Below, in pieces: positions 51,414-61,563 of a DNA stretch of 64,000 bases (position 1 is the stretch's first letter; every line of letters starts with the position of its first letter). Made by a program: the position numbers and the translations under genes. Origin of the DNA: Rhodanobacter sp. FDAARGOS 1247 (lineage in GTDB: Bacteria; Pseudomonadota; Gammaproteobacteria; Xanthomonadales; Rhodanobacteraceae); NCBI RefSeq assembly GCF_016889805.1, contig NZ_CP069535.1:1984001-2048000 (forward strand). The letters are read 5' to 3'. Under the pieces are notes generated by a model. That model was not told where the DNA came from. It saw only the letters and a program-made list of their open reading frames with translations, and ran no database searches.

Positions 51414-54400
51414 ATGTCCGGGTCGAGCTTGTCGCGGCTGCGCGTCTCCTTGCGTGCAGCCTGGGGTTCCGCACGAACGCGTGCCCGGCAGTTGGGTCAA
51501 TCGTCCCGCGCCCGCCGTATCGCCGGCATCCTCGCGTCCGTGCTGCTGGTCTACGCCCTGCTCGGCTTCCTTGCCGCTCCGCCACTGCTGCGCAACTACC
51601 TGCAGAACCACTCCGCGGAGATGCTGGGGCGGCCGCTGAGTCTCGGGCAGGTGCGCTTCAATCCGTTCACGCTGAACCTGCGGGTCGGCCAGCTGCACCT
51701 GCCCGAGGCGGACGGCCAGACGCCCTTCGTCGACATCGACCAGCTCACGCTCAACGCCTCGTGGAGCTCGCTGTTCCGGCTGGCCCCGGTGCTGGACGAA
51801 CTGCGACTCGATCAGCCGCGGATCGCCATCACGCGAGGCAAGGACCAGCGGTTCAACTTCAGCGACCTGGTCGAGCGCTTCATCGCGAAGCCGGCACCGC
51901 CGGACAGCAAGCCGGCGCGTTTCTCGCTCTCCAACATCAGCGTCCACGGCGGCGACATCCGCTTCGACGACCGCCTGCTGGGCGCACGGCACCGCATCGA
52001 GAAGCTCGAACTGGGCATCCCGTTCCTGGCCAACCTGCCCAGCTCCACCGACATCTTCGTGCAGCCGCTGCTGGCCATGACGGTGGACGGCAGCCCGCTG
52101 CGCATCGACGGCCAGACCAAGCCGTTCGCCAGCAACCGCGAGTCGACCATCGGCTTTCAGCTCGACCGGCTCGACCTGCCGCGCTACCTGGGCTACGTAC
52201 CGGCGGCGATGCCGGTGACGATTCCCAAGGGCCTGCTCAGTGGCAGGCTGTCACTGCACTTCGTGCAGACGCAGCCGACGCCGCAGCTGCAGCTCACCGG
52301 CAACCTGCAACTGGATGATTTCGCGCTCGACAGCAGCCGCGGCGAGCCCATCGCCAGGTTGGGACACGGCAACATCGAACTGACCGACGTGCAACCGCTG
52401 GCCTCGCGCTACCACCTCGGCGCGATGCAGCTGGAACGCGCCGCGTTGTTCTACACCCAGCGTGCCGGCGGCCATAGCAACTTCGACACGCTGATGCCGC
52501 CCGCGGCCAGGAACGATGACAGCAAGATCGATGACAAGGCGCCGCCGACCGACCTGCGCATCAGCGCGCTCACGCTGCAGGACAGCGCACTCACCTACGC
52601 CGACGCCAGCCAGGCCAAGCTGCAGCTGACCCAGCTGCACGGCAGCCTGCTCGGCCTGAGCACACTCGCCGGGCCGTCCGCCAAACTCGACCTGGCCAGC
52701 CAGCTCGCCGGCGGCAGTCTCAGCGCGCGTGGCGATGTCGACCTCGCCGCCAGCCACTATGCCGGTGCACTCGAACTGAAACAGGTGTCGCTCGTGCCGC
52801 TGCAGGCGCTGGCCGCATCCGCCACGGCGGCGCGCATCGCGAAAGGCAAGCTCGACGCCAGCGGCCAGCTGCGACTGGACTGGGGCAAGGCATTCAACCT
52901 GCATATCGAACCGGCCCAACTCGGCATCAGCGACTTCGCGCTGGAGCCGCAGGCCAGGGGGCTGGCTGCACCGGTGGCGTGGCGCCAACTGGATGCCGGC
53001 ATCACCCGGCTCGATCTGGCCACCCGCAACGCACAACTGGGCAAGGTCACGGCGAACGGTCTGCAGGTCGACGCCGTGCGCGAACGCGACGACCGGATCA
53101 ACCTGACCAGCCTGTTTGCCGACAAGCACCCCGTACCTGCCAGCGGTGACGAAGGTCCGGCCTGGCGCTGGAGCATCGCCCATCTTGGCGTCGAACAGGG
53201 TTCACTGCGCCTCACCGATCGCAGCATCGCTGGTGCCAGGCCGACATCGCTGCTCATCGAGGCACTCAACGGCAATGTCGAAGCGCTCAGCGACAAGCTC
53301 GACCAGCCACGCCGGGTCAAGCTGGAAGGCCGTATCGGCAAGGGCAGCTTCGCCACCACCGGCACGCTGCAGCCACTGCCCGCGGTCGCCGACCTGCAGC
53401 TGACCACCAAACGACTGGACATCGCCGGTTTCGTGCCTTACGCCAGCGTGCCACTGAACGTGGATGTCACCAGCGCCCGTGTCAGCAGCGACGGCAAGCT
53501 GCATTACGACGGCCGCCGGTCCGAGCCGCGCTTCGACTACGCGGGCGACGCCGCGTTCGAGCGCGTGCGCATGCAGGACAAGGTCACCGGCGACGACTTC
53601 ATGCGCTGGCGTTCGCTGCGCGGCTCGCGCATCGACCTGCGCTACGGCAGCGGCACGCCGCGCGTGCATCTGGGCGCGCTGGTGCTGGACGCGTTCTACG
53701 CGCGCGTCATCGTCAACAGCAACGGACGCCTGAACCTGTCCGACGTGATCGCCAACGGCGAACAGGCGCCGGTATCGGTGACCCGCGCCGCGAACACCAC
53801 GCCGGCGGCGCCGCAACCGGTGTCCAGCGCATCCACGGCGCCCGCCGCCGACATCCGCATCGGCGAGGTCACCCTGGCCAATGGCCAGCTCAACTACACC
53901 GACAACTTCATCAAGCCGAACTACACCGCCAACCTCACCAGCCTCAGCGGCAGGATCGGCGCGTTCGGCACCACCGCCGGCGAGCCGCCCGCCGAACTCG
54001 TGGCGCAGGCGAAACTGGACGATGCCTCGCCGGTGGACATCAGCGGCAGCATCAACCCGCTGCTGCCGGTGGCCTTCCTCGACATCAAGGGCAAGGCGAC
54101 CGACGTCGAGCTGACCCGGCTCAGCGCCTACTCCGGCAAGTACACCGGCTACCCCATCAGCAAGGGCCGGCTGACCGCCGACGTGCACTACCTGCTGGAC
54201 CAGGGCAAGCTCAATGCAGACAACCACCTCTTCATCACCCAGCTGACCTTCGGCGAGCGCTCGAACAGCCCCGGCGTGTCGCACCTGCCGGTGAAGCTGG
54301 CGGTGGCCCTGCTGAAGGATACCGAGGGCAACATCGACGTGAACGTGCCGGTGTCCGGCTCGCTGGACGATCCGCAGTTCAGCCTCGGCGGCATGATCAT

Positions 54401-55052
54401 GCGCGCGTTCGGCAACCTCATCGCCAAGGCCGCCACCGCGCCGTTCCGCCTGCTCGCCTCCGCGTTCGGCGGTGGCCACGAGGATCTCGGCCATGTCGAG
54501 TTCGCCCCTGGCTCGGCGGTGCTGGATGGCCCCGCCAAGGACCGCCTCGGACAGATCGTGCAGATGCTCAACCGCAAGCCCGCGCTCACCCTGGACATCA
54601 GCGGCCGGGTGGATCCGTCGCTGGACGAAGCCGGCTTGCGCAAGGTCACCGTGGATGACCAGATCCGCCGCGAGAAGCTGGCCAAGGAATCAGGCGACAA
54701 GATCGCCGCGGACGCCTCGGCAGCGACGCTGGCCGAGGTGACGGTGACACCGGATGAACACGAGCGCTATCTGCGGCGCGCTTACCGGCACGCCGACTTC
54801 GAGAAACCCAAGAACGTCCTCGGCCTCAGCAAGTCGCTGGAGCCGGAGGAGATGCGCAGCCTGCTGGAAACCCACGTGAACACGGACGCCGCCGCGATGC
54901 GCGCGCTGGCCGAGCGCCGCGCCGCCGCCGTGCAGGAGTGGCTGCATGGCAAGCTGGACGACAAGCGGATCGCGATCAAGCCGCCCAGGCTCGACGCCTC
55001 GGGCATCAATGACAAGGGCAAGAGCACGCGCGCGGATTTCGGCCTGCACTGA
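51414..55052 (+). CDS. AsmA-like DUF748 protein, 1212 residues, OmpA-like end
   Basis: A very large envelope protein with a cytoplasmic basic start, a single signal anchor (about 36-57, [20 protein letters not shown]) and more than 950 residues of repeated beta-strand-rich DUF748 sequence facing the periplasm. The AsmA/DUF748 group is related to bridge-like proteins that move lipids between membranes. Near residues 1020-1070 is a segment [19 protein letters not shown] followed by LDISGRVD, resembling an OmpA-like fold, with a charged helical tail to 1212. The ATG at 51414 follows AGGGAG. It lies between tdh and kbl, co-oriented. Confidence 0.88.
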   Translation: MSGSSLSRLRVSLRAAWGSARTRARQLGQSSRARRIAGILASVLLVYALLGFLAAPPLLRNYLQNHSAEMLGRPLSLGQVRFNPFTLNLRVGQLHLPEADGQTPFVDIDQLTLNASWSSLFRLAPVLDELRLDQPRIAITRGKDQRFNFSDLVERFIAKPAPPDSKPARFSLSNISVHGGDIRFDDRLLGARHRIEKLELGIPFLANLPSSTDIFVQPLLAMTVDGSPLRIDGQTKPFASNRESTIGFQLDRLDLPRYLGYVPAAMPVTIPKGLLSGRLSLHFVQTQPTPQLQLTGNLQLDDFALDSSRGEPIARLGHGNIELTDVQPLASRYHLGAMQLERAALFYTQRAGGHSNFDTLMPPAARNDDSKIDDKAPPTDLRISALTLQDSALTYADASQAKLQLTQLHGSLLGLSTLAGPSAKLDLASQLAGGSLSARGDVDLAASHYAGALELKQVSLVPLQALAASATAARIAKGKLDASGQLRLDWGKAFNLHIEPAQLGISDFALEPQARGLAAPVAWRQLDAGITRLDLATRNAQLGKVTANGLQVDAVRERDDRINLTSLFADKHPVPASGDEGPAWRWSIAHLGVEQGSLRLTDRSIAGARPTSLLIEALNGNVEALSDKLDQPRRVKLEGRIGKGSFATTGTLQPLPAVADLQLTTKRLDIAGFVPYASVPLNVDVTSARVSSDGKLHYDGRRSEPRFDYAGDAAFERVRMQDKVTGDDFMRWRSLRGSRIDLRYGSGTPRVHLGALVLDAFYARVIVNSNGRLNLSDVIANGEQAPVSVTRAANTTPAAPQPVSSASTAPAADIRIGEVTLANGQLNYTDNFIKPNYTANLTSLSGRIGAFGTTAGEPPAELVAQAKLDDASPVDISGSINPLLPVAFLDIKGKATDVELTRLSAYSGKYTGYPISKGRLTADVHYLLDQGKLNADNHLFITQLTFGERSNSPGVSHLPVKLAVALLKDTEGNIDVNVPVSGSLDDPQFSLGGMIMRAFGNLIAKAATAPFRLLASAFGGGHEDLGHVEFAPGSAVLDGPAKDRLGQIVQMLNRKPALTLDISGRVDPSLDEAGLRKVTVDDQIRREKLAKESGDKIAADASAATLAEVTVTPDEHERYLRRAYRHADFEKPKNVLGLSKSLEPEEMRSLLETHVNTDAAAMRALAERRAAAVQEWLHGKLDDKRIAIKPPRLDASGINDKGKSTRADFGLH

Positions 55053-55132
55053 TCGCCCGCGCAGCACGACCGCATGCGCAGCGATCGACTGGCGTCCTAC
55101 AATGGCGCTTTGTCCAACGCCCGGAATTCCCC

Positions 55133-56332
55133 ATGAGCTACTCAGCCAAGGCGCGCTACGCCAGCGAACTCGACGCCATCCGCGAACAAGGCCTGTTCAA
55201 GGCCGAGCGCATCATCACCTCGCCGCAATCCGCCGAGATCGAGCTGGAAGGCGGCCGCAGGGTGCTGAACTTCTGCGCCAACAACTACCTGGGACTGGCC
55301 GACCATCCCGAGGTGATCCAGGCCGCCAAGGACGCGCTGGACACGCACGGCTTCGGCATGGCCAGCGTGCGTTTCATCTGCGGCACGCAGGACCTGCACA
55401 AGCAGCTGGAAGCGAAGATCGCCGCGTTCTTCGGCACCGAGGACACCATCCTCTACGCCGCCTGCTTCGACGCCAACGGCGGCCTGTTCGAGCCGCTGCT
55501 GGGCGAGGAAGACGCGGTGATCTCCGATGCGCTCAACCATGCCTCGATCATCGACGGCATCCGCCTGTGCAAGGCCAAGCGCTTCCGCTACGCCAACAGC
55601 GACATGGCCGACCTGGAGAAGCAACTGCAGGCGGCCGACGCGGCCGGCGCGCGCACCAAGCTGATCACCACCGACGGCTCGTTCTCGATGGACGGCTTCA
55701 TCGCCAAGCTCGACCAGATCACCGCACTGGCAGCGAAGTACAACGCCATGGTGCACATCGACGAATGCCATTGCACCGGCTTCCTCGGCGACACCGGCCG
55801 CGGCGCGGCCGAGGTCAACGGCGTGATGGACAGGATCGACATCTTCACCGGCACCCTGGGCAAGGCGCTGGGTGGCGCTCTGGGCGGCTTCACCACCGGC
55901 CGCAAGGAAGTGATCGAGCTGCTGCGCCAGCGCTCGCGTCCCTACCTGTTTTCCAACTCGCTGCCGCCGCACGTGGTCGCCGCCGCGATCAAGGTATTCG
56001 ACATGCTGGCCAGCGCCGGCGACCTGCGCGAGCAGCTCAAGGAGAACACCCGCTACTTCCGCGAGCAGATGACCGCGGCGGGCTTCGACATCAAGCCCGG
56101 CGTGCACCCGATCGTGCCGGTGATGATCTACGACGCACCGAAGGCCCAGGCGATGGCCACGGCCTTGCTGGAGGAAGGCATCTACGTCACCGGTTTTTTC
56201 TACCCTGTTGTGCCGCAGGGCCAGGCGCGCATCCGCACGCAGATGAGCGCGGCGCATACCCGCGAGCACCTCGACCGGGCGATTGCCGCGTTCACCAGGG
56301 TGGGACGAAAGCTGGGCGTGATCGCCGGCTGA
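55133..56332 (+). CDS. kbl: 2-amino-3-ketobutyrate coenzyme A ligase
   Basis: Kbl cleaves the Tdh product with CoA to glycine and acetyl-CoA. The 399-residue alpha-oxoamine synthase has the substrate segment [14 protein letters not shown] (near 45), [20 protein letters not shown], and the PLP lysine in [15 protein letters not shown] near residue 244. With tdh and the glycine cleavage gene it forms a threonine to glycine to C1 route. A TACAAT hexamer (55098-55103) 30 bases upstream may be its own -10. Confidence 0.97.
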   Translation: MSYSAKARYASELDAIREQGLFKAERIITSPQSAEIELEGGRRVLNFCANNYLGLADHPEVIQAAKDALDTHGFGMASVRFICGTQDLHKQLEAKIAAFFGTEDTILYAACFDANGGLFEPLLGEEDAVISDALNHASIIDGIRLCKAKRFRYANSDMADLEKQLQAADAAGARTKLITTDGSFSMDGFIAKLDQITALAAKYNAMVHIDECHCTGFLGDTGRGAAEVNGVMDRIDIFTGTLGKALGGALGGFTTGRKEVIELLRQRSRPYLFSNSLPPHVVAAAIKVFDMLASAGDLREQLKENTRYFREQMTAAGFDIKPGVHPIVPVMIYDAPKAQAMATALLEEGIYVTGFFYPVVPQGQARIRTQMSAAHTREHLDRAIAAFTRVGRKLGVIAG

Positions 56333-56360
56333 TCGCTTCCGGCGCAGGCCGCGGGCGGCC

Positions 56361-57134
56361 CTATGACTTCGTGACGAGGGCTCGCACTTCGTCTTGGTCG
56401 AGTCGCCGCCACTGGCCTTTCGCCAACTCGCCCAGGGCAAGTGGGCCAATCGCCACCCGGATCAGTCTCAGGACGTCGAAACCCAGGGCAGCCAGCAACC
56501 GGCGGATATGCCGGTTGCGTCCTTCGTCCAGCACCACTTCCAGCCACGCATTCTTGTCGCCCAGGCGCAGAAGCGCGGCCTTGCGCGCCTTCAGCCGATC
56601 ACCCGCATCGTCGACGCCGGCCAGCATCGCCTGCAGCACGGAGGCGTCGGGTTGACCGGCCACCTGCACGTGGTAGGTCTTCTCCAGATGCGTCGCCGGG
56701 TCGGTGATGCCCGCGGCCCAGGTCGTGTCGTTGCTCAGCAGCAGCAAGCCTTCGCTGGCCTTGTCCAGACGACCGACCGGCCCCAGCCACGGCAAACCGG
56801 CTGCGGCCAGGGCGGTATAGACCGTCGCCCTGCCATGTTCGTCGGCCGCACTGACCACGATGCCGCGCGGTTTGTTGAAAGCCACGTAGACGCTTTCACT
56901 TCGCTGCACCGGCTGGCCATCGACCGCCAGACGATGCCGGTCGATCAGGGTGGGCTGATAGGGATCGCGAACCACGTGGCCATCCACGCTGACCCGACCG
57001 GCGCGAATCCACTGCTCGGCCTGGCTGCGCGAACAGGCACCCAGTTTGGACAGCACACGAGCCAGACCATGCCGCGGCGACTGCGCGGATGGAGTCGCTG
57101 CGGATGCACGACGGAAAGAAGGGGGACGGGGCAT
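56361..57134 (-). CDS. RsuA/RluE-type rRNA pseudouridine synthase
   Basis: A 257-residue pseudouridine synthase of the RsuA/RluB/E/F group. An S4 RNA-binding domain lies at about residues 25-75 (GLARVLSKLGACSRSQAEQWI), and the catalytic domain has GRLDKASEGLLLL with the essential Asp (near 120), plus the RNRHIRRLLAALGF segment. Which rRNA uridine is modified cannot be told by eye. The ATG at 57134 is used. It is convergent with kbl, and is upstream of an OmpA gene on the same strand. Confidence 0.92.
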   Translation of the reverse strand: MPRPPSFRRASAATPSAQSPRHGLARVLSKLGACSRSQAEQWIRAGRVSVDGHVVRDPYQPTLIDRHRLAVDGQPVQRSESVYVAFNKPRGIVVSAADEHGRATVYTALAAAGLPWLGPVGRLDKASEGLLLLSNDTTWAAGITDPATHLEKTYHVQVAGQPDASVLQAMLAGVDDAGDRLKARKAALLRLGDKNAWLEVVLDEGRNRHIRRLLAALGFDVLRLIRVAIGPLALGELAKGQWRRLDQDEVRALVTKS

Positions 57135-57201
57135 CGCGCTAGCGTATAAGGCTGCGCCGTGGTGCGCCAACCCGACTCGCGCCCGTTCGGGGCCGGCAGG
57201 C

Positions 57202-57230
57202 AAAAAAAACCCGGCCGAAGCCGGGTTTTT
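57202..57230 (-). terminator. Terminator after the OmpA-family gene
   Basis: A 7-bp ACCCGGC/GCCGGGT stem with T runs on both strands (eight on the minus strand side, 57209-57202). It is 25 bases past the OmpA stop. Confidence 0.88.
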
Positions 57231-57254
57231 CCTTGCTGATTTACCGCGGTTCGA

Positions 57255-58373
57255 TTACTGCTGAACCTGCAGTTCCGTACGACGGTTCTGCGCGCGACCC
57301 GCATCGGTCTCGTTGTCACCGATCGGGTTGCTTTCGCCGTGACCGATCGGGCCTTCCAGACGGCTGGCATCGATGCCGTGGCTGGTCAGGTAGTTGTAGA
57401 CGATCGAGGCGCGACGCTCGGACAGGCTCTGGTTGTACTCGTCGGTACCCTTCGAGTCGGTGTAACCGGCCACCGTCACCTTGACCTGCGGGTAACGCTG
57501 CAGGGTATCGACGGCCTGGTTCAGCACCGCGATGGAGTCAGCGCTCGGCTCGGCCAGCGACTTGGAGATGTCCGTCTCACCCTTCTTCGGGCGGTCGAAC
57601 TTGAAGTTAACGCCACGCAGGTCGATCACGACCTTCTGCGCGCAACCATCAGGGCCGACAATCGTGCCGGCGGCGGTGGCCGGGCACTTGTCTTCGCAGT
57701 CGTTCACGCCATCGCTGTCGCTGTCCATCGTCGAGCAGTCAGCCGGGGGCGGAGTGGCGGCGACCGGAGCAGCCGGAGCGGCAGCCGGGGCGCCGAAGCG
57801 CGAAACGATGCTGAAGCCCAGGAACCAGTCACCGTAGCCGTCCATGGTCGGCTGGCTGTCGTTGTCCCAGTCATAACGGTAGCCGGCTTCCACGCGGAAG
57901 TCGGAGCTGTCGTCGATGGTCTTGGACAGACCGCCGCCCAGCTCGGCAGCCGGGGACCAGCCACTGCCATGCACGCCGTGATGGTTGCTGCCCATCACGC
58001 CAGCCAGCAGGTACGGACGCCAGGCGTTCCAGTCGCCCGCGTAGAAGCGCACAGCGGCGCCCACGCTGTTGTTGGACCAGCTGCCGCCACCGTCAGCGTC
58101 ACGCTTGGTGCGATCGACGAAGATGTCGATCGAGGTGTTCGACGAAATGAAACGACCAACGCCCAGACCGTAGTAGATCTGACGGCTGTTGGTGTTGCGG
58201 TCGGTATCGTTGTAGTAACCGCCGACCGTGGGGGCGATGTACCAGCGACCGTCGTAGGACGGCGAGGTCATCGAGCTGGCGGTGTCGGCCGGAGCGGCTG
58301 CGTCCTGAGCATGAACGGCACCTACGCCGCCCAGGGCCAGCGCGATCAGAAAATACAAGCCCTTACGTTTCAT
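57255..58373 (-). CDS. OmpA-family outer membrane protein with thrombospondin-3-type calcium repeat
   Basis: A 372-residue protein: signal peptide (1-23, ending AVHA), an eight-strand-type barrel (about 40-200), an Ala/Pro linker, a TSP3-type calcium motif DSDSDGVNDCEDKCP (about 220-240), and a C-terminal OmpA peptidoglycan-binding domain (about 255-372) with VAGYTDSKGTDEYNQSLSERR. This is the Xanthomonadales OmpA/OprF layout and should link outer membrane to the cell wall. ATG at 58373 follows GAGGAG. A long leader of about 120 bases is likely. Confidence 0.96.
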   Translation of the reverse strand: MKRKGLYFLIALALGGVGAVHAQDAAAPADTASSMTSPSYDGRWYIAPTVGGYYNDTDRNTNSRQIYYGLGVGRFISSNTSIDIFVDRTKRDADGGGSWSNNSVGAAVRFYAGDWNAWRPYLLAGVMGSNHHGVHGSGWSPAAELGGGLSKTIDDSSDFRVEAGYRYDWDNDSQPTMDGYGDWFLGFSIVSRFGAPAAAPAAPVAATPPPADCSTMDSDSDGVNDCEDKCPATAAGTIVGPDGCAQKVVIDLRGVNFKFDRPKKGETDISKSLAEPSADSIAVLNQAVDTLQRYPQVKVTVAGYTDSKGTDEYNQSLSERRASIVYNYLTSHGIDASRLEGPIGHGESNPIGDNETDAGRAQNRRTELQVQQ

Positions 58374-58684
58374 CAGGTGTCTCCTCAATTATTAGAATTT
58401 CGCGTCCGTTCAACCCTGACCGGAAGTCCCGCATCAGACTGAACTACGTCACTCAGAGCTTTTAAAGCCCCTGCTTGGCGTTTATGCGACAAGCGGCGGG
58501 GATTGTAGCAAAAGCGTTAAGCCGTGATCGAATTAACACTATTCAGAACAACTACCGGTGAGGTTTCATTCAGGAAAGTCGGATTTGAACGGAATATGGC
58601 ATTGGCTGGAACATGGAAACGCAGGGACGAAGAAATGCCCATCCCGGCGCCCGACCCTGCGTTAATTTTCCACTCACGTCGTCT
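58374..58684. other. OmpA leader and promoter region, no gene
   Basis: The 311-base gap holds the OmpA 5' leader and promoter region (minus strand), and lower-GC sequence to the prpD stop. One short plus-strand open frame (58524-58712) has no Shine-Dalgarno and no family resemblance. Confidence 0.5.
58502..58530 (-). promoter_or_regulatory. Promoter candidate for the OmpA-family gene
   Basis: On the minus strand, extended -10 TGCTACAAT places TACAAT at 58507-58502, about 130 bases before the ATG. A weak -35 CGATCA sits 17 bp upstream, so activity may lean on the extended -10. Confidence 0.5.
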
Positions 58685-60136
58685 TTACAACGTGAAGAGC
58701 TCCAGGAAGTGATGCAGAGGCATCGCATCCAGCTGCGCGGGGTCCCGGGTTGCCGCCATGATGGCCTTGACCTTGTGGGCGGGCATGTGGCCCTGCATCG
58801 CGGCTTCGAACTTCTGCAGAAGCACCGGTATGCCCTCGGCGCGACGCTTGCGATGACCGATGGGGTAATCGATCGAAACCTTTTCCGTGCTGCTGCCGTC
58901 CTTGAAGAACACCTGGACCGAATTGCCGATATAACGCCTGGCCGGATCGAAGTAGTCCCGGGTGAATTGGGGGTTTTCGACGACTGTCATCTTCTCGCGC
59001 AACGCATCGATGCGCGGATCGGCGGCGACGTCGTCGTTGTAATCACTGGCCACCAGTCGACCGTGGATCAGCGGCACCGCCACCATGTACTGGATGCAAT
59101 GATCGCGATCGGCGTAATTCGCCAGCGGACCGGTCTTGTCGATGATGCGACAACCGGCTTCCTGGGTCTCGATGGCGATCCTTTCAATCTGGTCGATCCG
59201 ACCCGCCACCTGCGAATGCAGCTGCATGGCGCACTCCACCGCTGTCTGCGCGTGGAATTCGGCCGGATAGCTGATCTTGAACAGCACGTTTTCCATCACG
59301 TAGCTGCCGAACGGACGCTCGAACTCGAACGGTTTTCCGCCAAATGCCACGTCGTAGAAGCCCCAGGTCTTCGCCGACAGCGCCGACGGATAGCCCGCCA
59401 CGCCGCGGTAGACCGCATTGATGGCGTGGGTCACCGCGCGACGGCACGCGTCACCGGCAGCCCAGCTCTTGCGCGGACCCGTGTTCGGCGCATGGCGATA
59501 GGTACGCAGCGCGCCGTTGTCGATCCAGCTGTGCGACAAGGCCGTTGTGACTTGCTCCCTGCTCCCGCCAAGCATGGCGGTGGCCACGGCGGTCGACGCC
59601 AGCCGCACCAGAATCACGTGGTCCAGGCCAACCTGGTTGAAACTGTTCAGCAGCGCGTAGCAGCCCTGGATCTCATGGGCCTTGATCGCGTAACCCAAGA
59701 CATCGCGCACGGTCAGTGGCCGTCCGCCTTCACGCTCGGCCTTGCGGCTCAGGTAGTCCGCCACGGCGAGGATCGCGCCGAGATTGTCCGAAGGATGCCC
59801 CCACTCCGCCGCCAGCCAGGTGTCATTGAAATCCAGCCAGCGGATCTGCGTGCCGATCGCAAACGCCGCCTGTGCCGGGTCAAGCTCATGGTGGGTCCCC
59901 GGGACGCGCGCACCACCCGGCAAGATGGCGCCCGGCACCAACGGCCCGAGATGCTTCACGCACTCGGGGAACTTCATCGCCATCATCGCCGTGGCCAGCG
60001 AGTCCAGCAGCATGTAGCGCGCGGTGTCGTACGCTTCGGCAGAGTCGATCTTGTAGTCGACGACATAGTTGGCGACGTCGACCATCGGCTGGTCGGGATC
60101 TGGGCGCTTGGCGGAGCGGATGTCGTGCGTACTCAT
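58685..60136 (-). CDS. prpD: 2-methylcitrate dehydratase PrpD
   Basis: PrpD dehydrates 2-methylcitrate to 2-methylaconitate in propionate use, without an Fe-S cluster. The 483-residue MmgE/PrpD protein has DFNDTWLAAEWGHPSDNLG (near 100) and RTYRHAPNTGPRKSWAAGDA (near 220), both typical. The length equals E. coli PrpD. The ATG at 60136 follows CAGGAGA. It is 137 bases past prpF and co-oriented with acnD-prpF, as in Pseudomonas clusters that keep all three. Confidence 0.96.
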   Translation of the reverse strand: MSTHDIRSAKRPDPDQPMVDVANYVVDYKIDSAEAYDTARYMLLDSLATAMMAMKFPECVKHLGPLVPGAILPGGARVPGTHHELDPAQAAFAIGTQIRWLDFNDTWLAAEWGHPSDNLGAILAVADYLSRKAEREGGRPLTVRDVLGYAIKAHEIQGCYALLNSFNQVGLDHVILVRLASTAVATAMLGGSREQVTTALSHSWIDNGALRTYRHAPNTGPRKSWAAGDACRRAVTHAINAVYRGVAGYPSALSAKTWGFYDVAFGGKPFEFERPFGSYVMENVLFKISYPAEFHAQTAVECAMQLHSQVAGRIDQIERIAIETQEAGCRIIDKTGPLANYADRDHCIQYMVAVPLIHGRLVASDYNDDVAADPRIDALREKMTVVENPQFTRDYFDPARRYIGNSVQVFFKDGSSTEKVSIDYPIGHRKRRAEGIPVLLQKFEAAMQGHMPAHKVKAIMAATRDPAQLDAMPLHHFLELFTL

Positions 60137-60273
60137 GAGTGCTTGGTCTCCTGACGGCAGGAAAGCCGTCATTGCTCGGGATGAACCATCCTTGTCGCTT
60201 GACGCCTATCTTGTCAGAAGCCACCTGAGCATGTGGTGGCACCGAAGGGGAAACTGCCCCGCTCTGCGCGGAA

Positions 60274-61458
60274 TCACCCTGCGGGCGCGCGCACCCAGCC
60301 TTCCATCAGCACGCGCGCGCTTCGGCTCATGATCGCCTTGGTGACGGTCCATGCACCATCAACCAGCGTTGCCTCCGCACCCACGCGCAAGGTGCCCGAC
60401 GGATGACCAAAGCGCACGGCCTGTCGCTCACCACCGCCTGCCGCAATGTTCACCAGCGTGCCCGGAATGGCCGCGGCGGTACCGATAGCCACCGCCGCCG
60501 TACCCATCATGGCGTGGTGCAGCTTGCCCATCGACATCGCGCGCACGAGCAGGTCGATGTCATCCGCCTTGACGGGCTTGCCGCTCGATGCGACGTAGTC
60601 GGCCGGCCTGGCGACAAATGCGACCTTGGGCGTGTGCTGCCGCGTGGCGATCTCGTCGAGTGACTTGATCAGCCCCATGCGCAGCGCGCCATGTGCGCGA
60701 ATGGCCTCGAACATCGCCAGAGCCGTGGCGTCGCCATTGACGGCCTCCTGCAGCTCCGTGCCGGTGTAGCCGATCGCGTCGGCCTGCACAAAAATCGTGG
60801 GAATGCCGGCGTTGATCATGGTCGCCTTGAGCGTACCGACACCCGGCACTTCCAGGTCGTCCACGAGATGACCGGTGGGAAACATGGCCCCGCCAGCGCC
60901 GTCTTCCTCAGCTGCCGGATCCAGAAATTCCAACTGCACTTCGGCGGCAGGGAACGTCACGCCGTCCAGCTCGAAGTCGCCGGTTTCCTGCACCGCGCCG
61001 TCGGTCATCGGCACATGGGCGATGATGGTCTTGCCGATGTTGGCCTGCCAGATGCGCACGGTGGCGATGCCGTCGCGCGGAACGCGCGCGGGATCCACCA
61101 GGCCGCCCGCGATGGCGAACGGACCGACCGCCGCCGAGAGGTTGCCACAGTTGCCGCTCCAGTCGACGAAGGCCTTGTCGATCGCCACCTGGCCGAACAG
61201 GTAATCCACGTCGTGATCCGGCCGGGTGCTGCTGGAGACGATCACCGCCTTGCTGGTGCTGGAGGTGGCGCCGCCCATGCCGTCGATCTGCTTGCCGTAG
61301 GGATCGGGGCTGCCGATCACGCGCTGCAGCAGCGCATCGCGCGCGGCGCCCGGTACCTGCGCGGTCTCGGGCAGGTCCTGCAAGCGGAAGAACACGCCCT
61401 TGCTGGTGCCGCCGCGCAGGTAGGTGGCGGGAATGCGGAGCTGGGGGAGCTGTGCCAT
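60274..61458 (-). CDS. prpF: 2-methylaconitate cis-trans isomerase PrpF
   Basis: PrpF isomerises the trans form of 2-methylaconitate made by AcnD to the cis form. The 394-residue protein has the family start LRIPATYLRGGTSKGVFFR, a DAP-epimerase-like two-lobed fold, and GGATSSTSKAVIVSSS near 65. It is 105 bases after acnD. Together AcnD and PrpF do the same overall step as PrpD. Confidence 0.96.
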   Translation of the reverse strand: MAQLPQLRIPATYLRGGTSKGVFFRLQDLPETAQVPGAARDALLQRVIGSPDPYGKQIDGMGGATSSTSKAVIVSSSTRPDHDVDYLFGQVAIDKAFVDWSGNCGNLSAAVGPFAIAGGLVDPARVPRDGIATVRIWQANIGKTIIAHVPMTDGAVQETGDFELDGVTFPAAEVQLEFLDPAAEEDGAGGAMFPTGHLVDDLEVPGVGTLKATMINAGIPTIFVQADAIGYTGTELQEAVNGDATALAMFEAIRAHGALRMGLIKSLDEIATRQHTPKVAFVARPADYVASSGKPVKADDIDLLVRAMSMGKLHHAMMGTAAVAIGTAAAIPGTLVNIAAGGGERQAVRFGHPSGTLRVGAEATLVDGAWTVTKAIMSRSARVLMEGWVRAPAG

Positions 61459-61563
61459 GTATCTGTGATCCTGTGGTGACTGTGCCGCGCCGGCAAATCA
61501 TGCAGGCGCAACCGCCAACCGCATGGCGATGCCTCGTGGCATCACCCGCGGAACAACGCGCGG

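Noticed and set aside
58524..58712. A 62-codon frame upstream of prpD.
   Set aside because: No Shine-Dalgarno, no family match, lies in the OmpA promoter region; not listed as a gene.
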